DNA of 64,000 nucleotides, from NCBI RefSeq assembly GCF_949628215.1, contig NC_134288.1, positions 9,431,682 through 9,495,681 on the forward strand. Reading direction: 5' to 3'. This stretch comes from Phalacrocorax aristotelis (taxonomy: Eukaryota; Chordata; Aves; Suliformes; Phalacrocoracidae). This document shows, piece after piece, positions 33,302 to 46,345 of the stretch (position 1 is its first letter; the number at the start of each line of letters is the position of its first letter). A program made the translations under genes and the position numbers. The notes under the pieces were generated by a model. That model saw only the letters and a list, made by a program, of their open reading frames with translations. It did no database searches and was not told the origin of the DNA.

Positions 33302-36300
33302 GACTGCAGCCAACGAGACACACCTTTTCCTCACAACCTCCACGTCTCACTATCATCTCTATCTACACTCCTGCTCTTCGCAAGCAACAACCAGCTGCCA
33401 CCTCTGTGATTTACACGAGGTAACGTCACTGCTGACTCTTTGACCAGGTGCTGTGTCCCTTTGTGTCCTGAATCACTCAGATGCCGCTTTTCACCCCCCC
33501 AGTCTGTTTTAGAAAGTATGCCCTGTAATGGTGGTGATCTCCATGATTTGAGAAAAGTCAAATTTTAGGAAATCAGGAGAATTACTAAAGCATCTAAACC
33601 TGACAGGAGGTTGATGGGGCTGCCTGCCATGGGCAGGCAGCGCACAGAGCACACGGGCACAGATTCAAGGAGGCTTACAGTAAGAAATTATCTACTTTTC
33701 CCAAACCCTGAGAAGTTGTAGGACTTATAATGCTCATTCCTGTTTCAAATGCAACACAGGAAAATATCTTCTTGACAAAAAGCAGCATGGAGAAGTTGCA
33801 GAAACTGACAAATGTTGGCTTTGTTAAGACCAAGCTTCAAATTGACTTCAATTGTATCTGTAAAAGGTGTCATGAATTGACTGTAAAAAAAATGAAGTTG
33901 AAATGAAATGTATAAAGCCAACAATAAATATTATTTTGAATAAGCAATGCTTATGTTTTGTTTTATATAGCTAGTTTTTTAATATAGATACATTTATATA
34001 ACATTCATATACTGAATGAGTCAAAGGAGCAGAAACGCATATTTCAAAGGAAAATCTCATCCCACAGGGATCAAAATCTCATCCCTCAGCAGACGCCTTG
34101 GCCGGGCTTTGCGGAAGTTTCCATTGTGCAGGTCCTCAGGAAGATCTTATCTGGTGACTTTGATCAGGTCTGGTCACCCGTGTTCAACATGGATCGACTC
34201 AGATGGAAAACAGGCAGCAAAGGACTGCTGAGATGATTGGGAAAACGGAGAGGGGCCAGTGCTCGGCCTCGCGGAACAAAGACGAGCAGAGATACAATCA
34301 TTCGCCACAAACACAGGAGAGGGGTAAATACTGGGGAGGGAGAGGAGAGGGGAGCTGCTCAGGCTCAGGGACAATGTTGGCACAGGAACAAACACAAGCC
34401 AATACACTCAGATTGAAGTTAGGAGAAAGCTGCCACCACCACAGTTAGTTTTGGGCTAACTTTCCCATGGGAATACAGAACGCAGCAAAAATAGTATTAG
34501 GATGTTCTTCAATACAGCACAAGGTGTTTTGCAGTAACAGCGAAGTGCTCTCGCCCAGCAGGAAGGTCCTCCAGTACCTGCTTCCAAGGGCTCAGACTCA
34601 ACAAAGTAACTCCATCACAGAAAAGCTGTATGAGCTCTTATTTTATTTAACACACACTCAATCTGGACTGCATTTGGTGTGCTGATGACAGTCTAGTCCC
34701 AAAAACAGGGAATGAGGTTAGCCCCTCTGAGAAGGCTGGAGTAGTAGAGCAAAGTCAAAATCCATCTTCCCCAGAAGATGCAGCCCAGCTGCCCACTGAG
34801 ATTGTGACTGCAGCGCTTGGTCAGCAGGGAAAAGACATGAAGCAACACTGTGGCCCACTCCCAGGCCCTTTATGGGGTGCCAGGTGCAGAGCCACACAAG
34901 CGCAGTCCTTCCCGCGGCCGATCCCTCGGCAGCACACCACGGTGCCTGCATCCGACCACCGGCTCTAGTCCTGCCTTCCCCATTTTCTTCCCAGGTGCCT
35001 CAGGGTGATTTACACATACTGGTTTTAGCACTGACTCCACTGCTTGCCCTAATGCGCTTTTACTGCCTAGGACAACCTATGCATGTTTCTCCTTTTTTGT
35101 TCCCTTTCAAAGATCCTCATCCCAATGCACAAGGGTGAGTGGTCATCATGAATGTCCACAGTGAAGAATTCAGGAAACTCTGCCTTGTACATGCTACAGG
35201 AATATCACTGCTGGCAAAAGTCAGCTACTGAGCATGTACAAAAGCAGATTTCCAACTGGTTTCAGACATGCCGCTGTGTGTGCAATAAACACCCAAGTTG
35301 TTGCATATGCACAACACGACTGCACGCTCAAACCAGATAATCTCGCAGTTAAATGGCAAGAGGCAGACATTGGTGTTCGTACCTGACACACACGTATTGT
35401 ACCAACAGCAGCGAGCAGAAGCTGTAAGGAAAGCAGCACATTTTATACACCGCTGTAGATATTTCTTCTTGCTGTGCGAGTTTTTCTTATTCAGTCATAT
35501 CCTTTGCCTCCCTCTTACGCACCTATATTTCATTCTCTCCTTGCAGCAGTGATTTAGATATCACTTACCAGAAGGCTGAATTCAGTTCTGCAGTGACAAG
35601 GGAATATATATTAAAATGAAGCATTGCAAGAAATGCTAGATGAGATTATCACAACACAAATGCCGGAAAGTGGAAGGGCTTATAGAAAGAGTAACACCCG
35701 CAGAGGAAAGATGCTCCAGAGCAGCCTCTGGCATTCTGAACTGCCCTGAGCTTGTGGCTGAGAAAGATGGCAGGTTAAACTGCAACGGGAACTTTAAAAA
35801 GTAATATTAAAGTAAATCAATATTATAACTTATTTTATATTATTAAATTCACTGATATTTTTTCTCTAATGTTCAGAGCCATAGAAGCCTAGGGAAAACT
35901 TAGGAGAATTGCATACATCTCAACCTAAAATGTGGCACAACATCGAAGAAGAGCAACAAAAAAAAAAAATCTTAATTTTTCCACCACAGTTTGAAGAATA
36001 CCACCATACTTTTATGACAAATGAATCCTGTCTCTCAAGATGAAAAATCTAAATATTGTAGCAAGAATTACACCCTGTGATGGAGCTGCCTTGTAAAATA
36101 TTCAGCCTGGTCTCTTGCAGGGACACTTCCTGGAAGTAGGTGACTGCTTCCAAACAGATGCTGTCAACATTAATGAAACTGCTCAGTTCAAATATGGATG
36201 GAAAGTAACTTCCCTCATGTCAACAAAAAGAAGGCAGCTCAAGAGAAAGGAGAAAGCACTCAGGTAGAAAAATGACACAGCAAACCTCAAACTAAATTAG

Positions 36301-39300
36301 GCTGCTAGAACAAAAACTGGAAAAGGAAGGGGATAAAATGAAATAAGTTTTAAGCACTGGCTGCACCTGGGCTGTGAACTTCCAGTCTGGTTTCCAAATA
36401 GCTGAAGTTCAGCTTTATCAACTGTTTTCCACACCTGACACTTCACTGGGGAATACGGCGACAATGGCAGTACGGTCAGATTTGCACTGCAGTAGGTCTG
36501 ACACTTCAGCCAGTGTGTTGGTCAGTGGCAATTCAATCCAGAGACTGGAAAGCAAATGCACGGAAAAGTGTCATTTAATGCTGTATTCACTCTGCCTCAT
36601 TGTAAGCAGCCTTGCTCAGGGGAGATTTTTTCCACTCCTGTTTATGAAATCGCTCAGGGAAGTGGAAGGAGGGAACCTCTCTCTGAACTCCCCAGTCCAG
36701 CGTAACGCACTGAATTACACTAACCAGAGACTGCGTTAGTGAAGCATCTATCATTGAAAGGTTACCTGTGCTCTTGTTTGGTTTGGGATGGATGAATCGT
36801 CCCAGAGCCAGACTCAAAAGCTAATTTCTAGCAACAGGATTTGTCAAAACATGAACTAAAATCTCCTAGAAAGGAGCTGGTGGGTTTCAGTAAGAACTGA
36901 AATAATCAAACCCTCAAAGTCCAATCCCAAAAATCAAAGTTTTGGGACTGGACTTTAGCCCAGGATTGTCAGAAGCCCACAATCCCCACAGCCAGATTTA
37001 CAGTTGATTTAGCAGCTTCCATTGTCAGCGGTCCACAAGGGCAGAGCAGTTTAATTAATACCAATCACTCTTTATAACAACAGCGAGCCTTGCCAAATCG
37101 ATCCAGGCTTGCATTGACCCAGGACTCCTGCTTAGCGCATGTACCAGGGACTTGTGGCATGTTGTGCGTGGGCAGACGTCAAAAGCATCCTTTTCAGGTT
37201 TACTTGTGTCTGATCACTCACCCATGCAGTTTCCTACACAGGGAACTTGAGAAACAGAAAGATAATTTCAGGGAAGGCCCACGCGGAGAGCACGGGCAGG
37301 AAAAACAAGGAGAAGAACGCGAGGCTTATGGGCAGCAGCTCTAAGGAGCTGCCTGTCAAAAGGAGTGAGAACACCAGCATTGATTTCTGGATGCATCCGC
37401 AATGCCGAGCATAAACAGCAAGGCAGAATAAAATCGCTGCCATGAGATAACAACAAATCAATGTCTCCAGGAATTTTATAGACAGGAAACTTTCTGCTTC
37501 CAAGATGTGAACTGAAGTAGAACGAGTGTAATGTTATCAGCCACAAAGAAGGGACAAACTTCATTAATCAGATGCAACATGATGTGTTGCAGTGCAAAAA
37601 CAGAGACGCTTTTGCGGACATGTCTTCAGGCCTTACCAAGATATTGGAGCTCCACAGTGCAATGCTGAAAGTAGCACTGGCCAAAGGACTCACAGGAGGA
37701 ACCAAGCCACACCAGGCAGGAAAGGCTGGGAAGCCCTGCAAACCCCTCCCCAGCTGCTTTGGGCAGACGTTGGTTTCACTGAGTTCTGCAATATTTTGTC
37801 AGTGTCTGTCTGTCATCGGCCTGCAGAGACTGAGTTGAAGCTGAGGTGGCACCCTGAGCATCTTTCTGGGTGAACATCTTGCATCTTGACTTTTTCAGGT
37901 CTAGCACATTCCAAGATTCCCGAGGCCATCCTTTTTCACCTGGCCCCACACAAGGCAAGCTTGGCCGCTTGCCACAAACCACCTGATGTTCAAAGGCCTG
38001 GTCAGGTCAGCAGAAGAGGCTGTAACCCTACTGCAGGACTGCCAGGAGTCCCACGCGACAGGACATGGGGCACACAGAGACTCACTGCCCCACATTTGGG
38101 GTGCGTGGCCAGAACCACCCCCATGTGTCTGCAGGCAGCTGCTCTGCACTGGCATCCCTGCGTGTGCGCTGCCTGGTGCACGCCCCAGCAGAGACATGGC
38201 AGCATGGATTTCTCAGTGATGCAAAGTGCACCTTAAAGTTAAATCTAGTCCTATATTTCAAACAAATGAATCCCTTTCCTGCCTTCTTCCCATCACTTCC
38301 AATCACTTGTGCTGCGAGCGCTGTGAACGCCTCAATTCCTCCTCACTCCTCATTCTTCCAATTCACTTTTTGCCTTCCTTCCAGCCTAGAAAATGGATTT
38401 CTGTCCATTTCATTGTCTCAGAAAGTGTTGGCACCATGATGCCAACAGAGACTTTTAAAATAAAGACAGCTATTTCCATTTGACTGAAGGAGAGCAACAC
38501 AGACTCAAAGCCATGTTTCTGTATTGCCTCAGGTTTGGGGAAGCTTCACTTTACAAAAAGAAGAGCAATATTGAGTGAAATTGTCCTTGATCATCTCTAT
38601 TAATCCCTGGGAATAATTAGCAGCAGCCTTATATTACACACATACATCATTTGTAAATAAAGATTTTAAGCTTTCTATCTTATTCTCAGCTTTTAACAGT
38701 GACTTGACATGGTCTCTATGGACACATCATCAGCACAGGTGGCAGAATTAGTGCCATGCTTTGTCCAGACATTCCTTTGAGGATAAATTACAGCCCCTAC
38801 AAGTAGTCAGCGGTTTGAAGTCAGCGTTATGTAGATAAATGTTTATTTCTAGGAAGATACCAACTGTTCTAAAGAAACAGCAGCTGAAACAAGAGAGTGA
38901 GTTCATGTTTAAACAAATCTTGCTAATGAGTTAATTATCCTGACGAGTAGGACTTAGGTCTAACTCACCTATACGCTATTTCCCTTCCATTGTCAGTCAG
39001 TACATGAATCCTGTCTCAGGGCAGAAGCCTCAGAACACCAGTGCGATGCTGAAAGGAGGAGACAAAGAGGCATTGGAGGAGATGAAACCGGGAGCCAGCT
39101 GGAGGGGATGAAGTCATGCTGGCAGGGCAGGCAGCTGTCCTGCTTCTGACCCTACGTGGCTCAGCATCCCAATTCATGCCTACAACTGGCGTGGATAATT
39201 TTGAGTATCCATTCCCTGCCCAGCTCCTATGCACTGGGGAGACGTTACAGATCTCATAAGCACCTTCTCTCGGTTCCCCTGCTTCCAAACAGAAGAGCAA

Positions 39301-39390
39301 TTTTGATGCAAAAACATGGGCAAGGGGAAACAAGTGAAGAGGAGCAAGAAACAGCCACGTTCCCCCACCCCATGATGCAGGCAGTGCTAG
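33302..39390. other. Upstream flank of ovocalyxin-36 to the CpG island, no gene recognised
   Basis: No BPI-family exon, CR1 tail or recognisable protein was seen on either strand. It includes a 10-bp-arm hairpin at 33619-33641 and AT-rich stretches near 33900-34010 and 35810-35880. All open frames are under 140 codons and lack splice support. Confidence 0.5.
33619..33641. repeat. Perfect 10-bp inverted repeat, 3-nt loop
   Basis: GCTGCCTGCC, then ATG, then GGCAGGCAGC. It lies about 320 bp upstream of the ovocalyxin-36 TATA box and is GC-rich within an AT-rich setting. Confidence 0.85.
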
Positions 39391-39394
39391 GAGC

Positions 39395-39880
39395 CTGGAG
39401 CTAACCCAGGACTGGGGCCCGCGCTGCCCAGACCTTGTACCGACATGGAAGCAAGCCGCCCTCACCCCGGAGAGGTCTCCCCAGAGGGTGGTGAAACACA
39501 CCCACACACCGCAGCGAGCAAGAGCACAAGGGAGAAGCCCCCGGGGACACGCCGGGCACAGGGAGCCGGAAAATAGCCCGAGGCACACCAGCACGGGGCT
39601 GACACGGCCGGAGCAGCCAGTGCCGGCGCCCCGGAGCTGGCGGGGAGAGCCTCGAACCGGCGTCCGCCCGGGCAGCGGCCGGCTGAGGGTGGCTCCGCTC
39701 CGGCCCGCGGCGCTGCGGGGTGCGGCGCAGCTGGGGTTGTACCGCCCCCTGCTGGCGGCGTGCGGCCGCGCACCCTGCCGCCGCGGCGGCTCCGCGACCC
39801 CCACCCCGGGGCTGGGACCCCCCAGCCTTGTCAACAACGCACCGCCCAAAGATCAGAAAGGCTGTACGGGATCAGTGCAG
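39395..39880. promoter_or_regulatory. CpG island, probable promoter of an unidentified transcript
   Basis: A sharply bounded GC-rich block with dense CG dinucleotides (for example CGGCCGGAGCAG, GCGGCCGGCTGAG, CCGCCGCGGCGGC) stands out from AT-rich surroundings on both sides. In birds such blocks mark 5' ends of broadly expressed genes. I see no TATA box and no convincing first coding exon on either strand, so direction is open. The 277-codon minus-strand frame here is the kind expected from GC-rich sequence and has no recognised domain. Confidence 0.7.
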
Positions 39881-42800
39881 CGCCGCGGCAGAAGAGTTTT
39901 GGTGAAGCTTGATGGCATTTAACGCACGGCTGAAGCGCTGGTGTTTATTAGAGCTGGAACCAAATGTAAAATGGTTGGGGATGTTACGCAGACAATTATT
40001 TCAAAGACATGCGCAGGATAACACTCTTCTGAAACAACTCATGGTAGGGTCAAATTGATTCCTGTGCACAAAAATGCAATATAGGCAAAAAAGGAGAGAT
40101 ATTTAATTCCCCTTTAACTCTGAAAAACAATTCGATGCGGTATCTGACACATTGCAAAGAACTAAGCATCAACCTGCAAAACAAATATAGCGCAGTGGAG
40201 CGAGTCACACACCAGGCCCTAGTATTTCACACTAGAGAGTGAAGTTAAGAAAAAAAGAATTGGTTCAAGGCCAATTTCACTCACACAGCAAAAACAAGAC
40301 TTTGTTAATATTGGAAAAGCACAGATTGATCTATTAACAACAACCACTAACAAGCTCTGCAGCCAGAACTCCTCGCATACACAATGGCAATATACTCACC
40401 TACACAGACACACCAAAGGTACCCTGCCATCTGCGAGCGAGCGGCCCCACGGCACTGCAGGGAAGCACACTACATTACTCAGCTGCATAGCAGCAAAAAA
40501 GGTGTCATGGTTAAAAACTTGCTGCCATCTAATTAAAACCTAAATAAGGCGCCACGGTTCCTTTTAGCATCCTATCATTTAGCAAGAGAGACCCTTTGTA
40601 AACATTTGGGGGCACAGATGCTTACAACTGGAATTTGTGCGTGAAATTACAGAGTGCTCTGCTGAGACGTTTCAGCTGGATCACCACAGATAACGAAATG
40701 GCTGAACCACAGCACGCAGCCATTAATATTGTCTCTGAAATGAAGAACTGGATTCTTCAAGGCATCGCCAGGCTCTGGTAATTTTCAGCAGCCTCTCCTG
40801 ACTGCAGATGCTCAGGCCATAAATAATCACTACATATTTTTGCTACCATTGATATTTTATTGCTTGAGGCAACCACTTGCTGGTCTGCCTCCGAGATAAG
40901 GCCAGGCAAGCTTCAGAGAGTTTGGATATTTTCAGTGATATCTTCTCTACATCAAAGTCCCAGTAGGATTTTTAGTGAGACTTTAGAAACCAAGTTAAGG
41001 ATTTTAATGTGCCATACACCAAGTAGCATCAAAGCAACAGCCATCTGCAGGGAACTGCTGTTTAACAGAGTCACCCATAGCATGGAAATAGAGCTGAACT
41101 AAACAGCTTTATCACTAGTATTTTGAGAAACTTTTATGAACAGGAGATGAGCACTCTGGAGGTTTATTTGGAGCAGACAGTCTGAATTTTAAAAATTACT
41201 TCCCTATTTTCCATATAAAATTACTCAGATGAAAATGAGCTATTGAGATTCTTTGAGCTTGTGCTGCACAGCGCAGAATAAATATTCTCATTGAATTATG
41301 ATACTTTGCAGCCCTCGTGTAGAATCAAGGTCATCTTTACCAGTTAGCAAGAGAGCTCTGCTCCCTGATCTTTGCCATTTCAGCGTACAATTCTTTTTTC
41401 TTTTTCAGCAGAAGTTATTGCTAAGCAGGGGCTATCTGGACTGTCAGGAGTGGAACCATGTTTAATATGACCATAGGCATCAGCAATATTGCTGGATGGG
41501 AAACACAGCCGTGCTGTTCAGACTCTGATTCTGATAAGACCAATGGCTCGTAAATCGTTTTCTCCTGTTGTGCATTTCTTCCAAGGAACCACAAGCATCT
41601 TGTCACTTGCATCGAATTCTCTGCATGCCTGTGACACCGCACCCTTCAGAAGCGACGGTGAAGAGGCTTGTGATCAAATACACCCAGGACTTCAGGGTCA
41701 CAGCACTGCCTTCGCTAAATCACGCCAGCAGCGAGGGCAGCGCCTGTACCGCAGCTGCAGCAAAGAGCATCTGTTTTGTCAACCAAAATGCAATTCAGCA
41801 TGGAGGAATTGAGCATCCAGGCACTGCTGCTGCATTGTTAGCTTTGTCGCTCTCAGCAACACAGGCTGCTTTTCTGGAAGCTGGAGCGACCATACGTTTT
41901 CCACCAGTTACCTCTATTTTATAGAGAATAATTAAGACAACAAGGGCAAAGAAACACCACTGTGGCAGAGCAGGATACATGACTCCCTTCTGCAGCACTC
42001 CGCACTCAAAATGAATGTGAAATGCCTGCTGCCTCACACAGGTGATGGGACATTTAAAGATATAACACACAGAAAACAAAATAGCAGCAGTTGTCTGTCT
42101 TGCCTGCGATACGGTAACAGCTTCAGATCCACACAATTCTCTCATTTGTTTTTGCCAAGTCATTACGCAAGGAGGAGATAAGACATTCTGAGACTTAATT
42201 TTCTAAGGAGAAAAGCAGGATCCTGATTAGATCCCTGTTCCTTGTCAAAGAAAATGTGCGCCCAGTCCTACATTGCAACATTCTGTCTTCCTACCTATTC
42301 GGTTTTTTTCCTTTTTTACTTTTTGAAGAAACAGCCTCTAGCATCTTTCCAGATCAGCTGGTAACATCCCTACAGATGCCATGGCCCCATTGCTGAATAT
42401 TATGCTGATGACATTTGTGCAAAGCAGCAAGCCTAAATTGAAATGCTTTGGACAGCTTTTCATAAACCTTTCTGCTTGGACAAAAGCAGCTATCTGCTGT
42501 CAGCCAAGAGCTGGGGAGCAGCAGGTTTCCTGGTTGCCACACAGCTGAAAAACCAAACAAATATTAAGTTAATGCCAGCCCTGGGTGCCTCCGCTAGCTA
42601 TCAAGGCCACCTTCAGCTTTACCAACATGCAGTGACTCGTAAAACACTGAGCTGAAACAGTATTTCATGGCCTGAATTGCTTCAAATCCCCAAGGAACAA
42701 GTGTCAGGACTTTCAATAGCTATAGTGTTAATAATAAAACAGGGAACTCTTCCCGTATCAGAGCACAAACACTAGTTATTTCTCTTTCAAAGCTTTGATT

Positions 42801-45800
42801 CCTAAAACCTTTCTTACATTCAGCTTGACATCAAAACACCCATCTCATTCACTCAGACTGTCACACGAGAATTGTGTGCTGCTATTAGAAATAGCCCTGA
42901 GGTGAATTAAGAACAGTCTGAAATGATGTTCCACTACAGCAACTTTATTTCTACCAAACCAAATAAATGAGCAATATTTTATCTGATGCGCCTTGGCTCA
43001 GCAGAGAGCGGCAGCTGCTCCCTATATGATTTATTGAATGGATGTTTTCTAAATAGCCAAAGTGAGGCTCTGAAGCCAGTCACAAAATCTCCTATTCATA
43101 ACAGCCCAGCACACAGGTAGGGAGAGAGAAATTCAGATTCTGGATAGCGGCAAGTTTGAGCATGAACCATTTTATTTGCAATCTTTTTCTCCTGTAAACA
43201 CATGCAAGAAGCAGTATAACAAAATCTATGAATATTGATGCTTAACAGCTGGTAGCAATGATAGAGGGCACAAACCAGCCTCTTGCTAAACAAATGCAGA
43301 AGCAACCCAGTCCCTTTCAGTGCAGCAAGAAGTCAACGGAACATTGGGTGTTTGAAGGCACATAGAGTGCCTCCAGAAGACTGGTGGATGGGGCTGTGAG
43401 GAAAGGGTGGAGGGTGGCAAGGAAAGATGGACCTTGCTATGTTTTCAGGAGTGGTACCTCCCAGCACCGCAGTCACACTGGGGTTCGATACTGTCATGTA
43501 TGCGGTACGCTGGATTGCTGCACCAGTTGCCCCAGAACAGCCAGCCCCTGGCACTGTGGTGAGATAAGCAGAGACAGAAGCAAAAGAAAGAAAAAGAAAT
43601 CACATAAGTACAAGACCTCCAGCAAACGGGACTGTGGCATAAGCAGCTAAAGGAGGGATTTTTGGCTTTTGGAGAACTGGCATGAGGAAATGTATTTTCA
43701 CATTGGAGATTCAAATATGGGATATCCTGCCAAAGGACATCTCTGAAGCCAAGGCGTTATTTCGATTCAGAAAAGGTCTGGACATTTACACAGACACTGA
43801 GGACATAGGGAAGCATCGGAGTGACTGGTAATATATTTCAATTATATTACTCTTTGGAGGGCTCCAGCTCCTACTCCCAGAGACTCTGAGACCAAAACCA
43901 CGAGGGGAGGCAGACAGGTGGTTTCAGATGTGCTGCAGAGTGCCGGTACCTCCCTCTGAAGGGCCTGAAAGCAATAGCTGTCAGCAAGAAGTGACAGTCC
44001 TGAATGGACAGAAATAATCCACTCTGGCTATTTCAGTTATTTTAATGACAGAGCAAAGGGAAGAGCTGATGAGGGCAGAGCGAAATCCTGACACGGCAGC
44101 AAGTGCCCAGCATAGCAGCACTGGGATTTCTGCCCTGAGACATGAAAAACACCCAAATATTTATAGCCTGAGGAATGCCAAGTGCCTGATTCCACGCACT
44201 GGCAGGATGTTCACTCCAGGAGTGGAAACTCCGTCCCTGAACTGCAAGGGATAAGGGAACGAGGGGCCACCAGGCTGTGCTGAAAAGACAGCAACTCCAA
44301 GAATTACCATCTGTGGAACTGCTGATTAAACATAATCAGGCTGGGAGGAAAGCTCAAACGGCATTGTTTTGTTGGCTTGTAGTTAGCATGTTAGCCCTGT
44401 CTCTAATGAAACATCAGTGAAGTCTTAAGGAAAAAAAGCTTGAAATGTTCACAAAATCCTCAAAGGCTTGTCCTTATGCCAGTTCGAGTTCCTCTGTGCA
44501 GATTCCCAAACCAAAGAAACCTTTGATGCCAGTGGGGCTCACAATATTCCACTCCATGGTTATTTAAAAGAAAAAAAAAAAGAAAAAGAAAAAGATTTCT
44601 CTGATACTTTGCCTTCAACTACTGTGGACTTAAAGAAACAAATAACCACCTGGCCTTGCCATTGAAGAGTGGCACAAACATTTCCACAAGCAGATTATTG
44701 ACCAGAAGTACAGAAGCCAAGTTATAAACAGGATAGTAATTCAATAAACAAAACAGTACAGCATTTCAAAACAGACCATACAAACATCATTTTTACCTGC
44801 CCTCCTACAAAAGTAGTCAAATATCTATTTATGAGATTATAACTACCTATTTGCTATGCCATTCACCAAAGAGAAGAAAAAGAATCAAGATAAAAAGAGG
44901 GCATATTTTAGCTGCAAAGGATTTATTCATTCAATTTACATTTGAATCAATTATCCAGGCAAAGCTCAAACACTGCCAACGTGATTTAGGTGACTGAACA
45001 CACATCATAAATAGTGTAGCATTCAAGTCATATAATCCGCATCTGCAATTTCTGGATAGCTTCATGAGCAGGAAGAATATCCTGAGTCACAGTGTACCTT
45101 TATGTCTGAGTAGCAGTGTGCTTTGCTGTAGTTAGGAACAGAGCTGAAATCTCTCATTCAAAGAAAACCCTTAGTTTTACATTCAGCTCAGCGGACTGGG
45201 ATAAGCTCCTGGAAGGCTGGGACGAGCACGCTGGCTAGGACCAGTGCTGAGCACAAGCTAAAGAGCTGTGCGAGAGCAGGGCAGGGACAGGCCAGGTTGA
45301 GCTGGAATTTTGCCTTTACACTGAGCAAGCCATGAAGCCATCCTTGCTGATCTCTCTTGGAGTGGGCTCGGACCAGGAGAGCCCCTTGCTCGTGCTGTGC
45401 CCAGAGGAAAAGGCAAACAGCATGAACGGCTCTTGCAGGTTTTGACAAGGATGGATGTCACCTACAGAAATGGCCCACGACACTCAGCAGCAGCAAGGAC
45501 GCTGGTTGCAGTACTCACCACCTTCCCCCCGGCTCGTTCCCCACACCTACAGCCTGGCTGCGCAAGGTTCCTCACAGATCAAACCTACAGGCAGCAGCTT
45601 CAGTGTCACTGAACTCCTGTTTGGCAGGAAAATTACAGATCAGCCTCTTGGAAGGACCTACACCCTGTGTTTGTAGAAAGTTGATCTCATCTACTTTTTG
45701 AAAGATGGAAGGGAGGTTTTGCAGCTATTTCTTGTCCACAGAAAAGGAAAAGCGGAGTGGAGGCCACCACTAGCCCTGCGCTACTACCTGCTGCCCAGGC

Positions 45801-45840
45801 AGCAGACTTCCCAGCAGCCTTCCATCATGTTTTGACACGA
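39881..45840. other. Noncoding-looking region right of the CpG island
   Basis: No recognisable coding exon. It contains an old CR1-like fragment (43640-43830) and an A-rich tract near 44568-44596. It could be the first intron of a gene starting in the CpG island, or intergenic; sequence alone does not decide. Confidence 0.45.
43640..43830 (+). mobile_element. Possible old CR1-type 3' fragment
   Basis: The stretch ATCCTGCCAAAGGACATCTC, then GAAGCCAAGGC and TTCAGAAAAGGTCTGGACAT, follows the order of motifs in the 3' part of old amniote CR1 elements, read on the plus strand. It is diverged and has no clean ends. Confidence 0.45.
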
Positions 45841-45996
45841 ATCCCACAGAATCCCACAGAATCCCACAGAATCCCACAGAATCCCACAGAATCCCACAGA
45901 ATCCCACAGAATCCCACAGAATCCCACAGAATCCCACAGAATCCCACAGAATCCCACAGAATCCCACAGAATCCCACAGAATCCCACAGAATCCCA
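45841..45996. repeat. Minisatellite: 15 perfect copies of ATCCCACAGA
   Basis: Fifteen identical 10-nt units fill 45841-45990, followed by a partial ATCCCA that runs straight into a CR1 3' tail. Read on the minus strand the unit is TCTGTGGGAT, a variant of the CR1 terminal repeat, so the array is an expansion of the element's own 3' end. No unit differs from any other. Confidence 0.97.
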
Positions 45997-46345
45997 GGTT
46001 GGAAGGGACCTCAGGGATCATCTAGTGCAACCTTTCTGGGAAGAGCACAGTCTAGACAAGATGGCCCAGCACCCTGTCCAGACGATTCTTGAAGGTGTCC
46101 AACGTGGCCAAGTCAACCCCTTCCCTGGGGAGATTATTCCAATGGTGACTGTCCTCACTGTGAAAAATTTTCCTCTCGTGTCCAATCTTTATCTCCCCAA
46201 GAGCAACTTGTGTCCATCCCCCCTTGTCCTCTCCACATGATTCCTTGTAAAAAGGGAGTCTCCATCTTCTTTGTAGATACCCCTTAAGTACTGGTACATG
46301 GTGATGAGATCCCCTCTGAGCCTCCTTTTCTGAAGGCTGAGAAAA
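45991..46345 (-). mobile_element. CR1 LINE 3' fragment
   Basis: On the minus strand the block ends in the standard CR1 tail (GATGATCCCTGAGGTCCCTT, then CCAACCTGGGAT). It includes GTGTCCAATCTTTATCTCCCC and CTGAGCCTCCTTTTCTGAAG on the opposite strand, as in bird CR1 3' regions. It is truncated on its 5' side near 46345, and the minisatellite forms its 3' end. Confidence 0.9.

Noticed and set aside
39016-39849. 277-codon minus-strand frame, the longest in the window
   Set aside because: It spans the CpG island, where GC-rich sequence has few stops by chance. It has no domain, no signal and a composition typical of random GC-rich translation.
45841-45996. Possible CRISPR-like array
   Set aside because: The units are 10 nt with no spacers, and the host DNA is avian; it is a minisatellite.
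45757-46092. Repetitive open frames over the ATCCCACAGA array on both strands
   Set aside because: The repeats are products of a 10-nt minisatellite without stops in a CR1 tail, not a protein gene.
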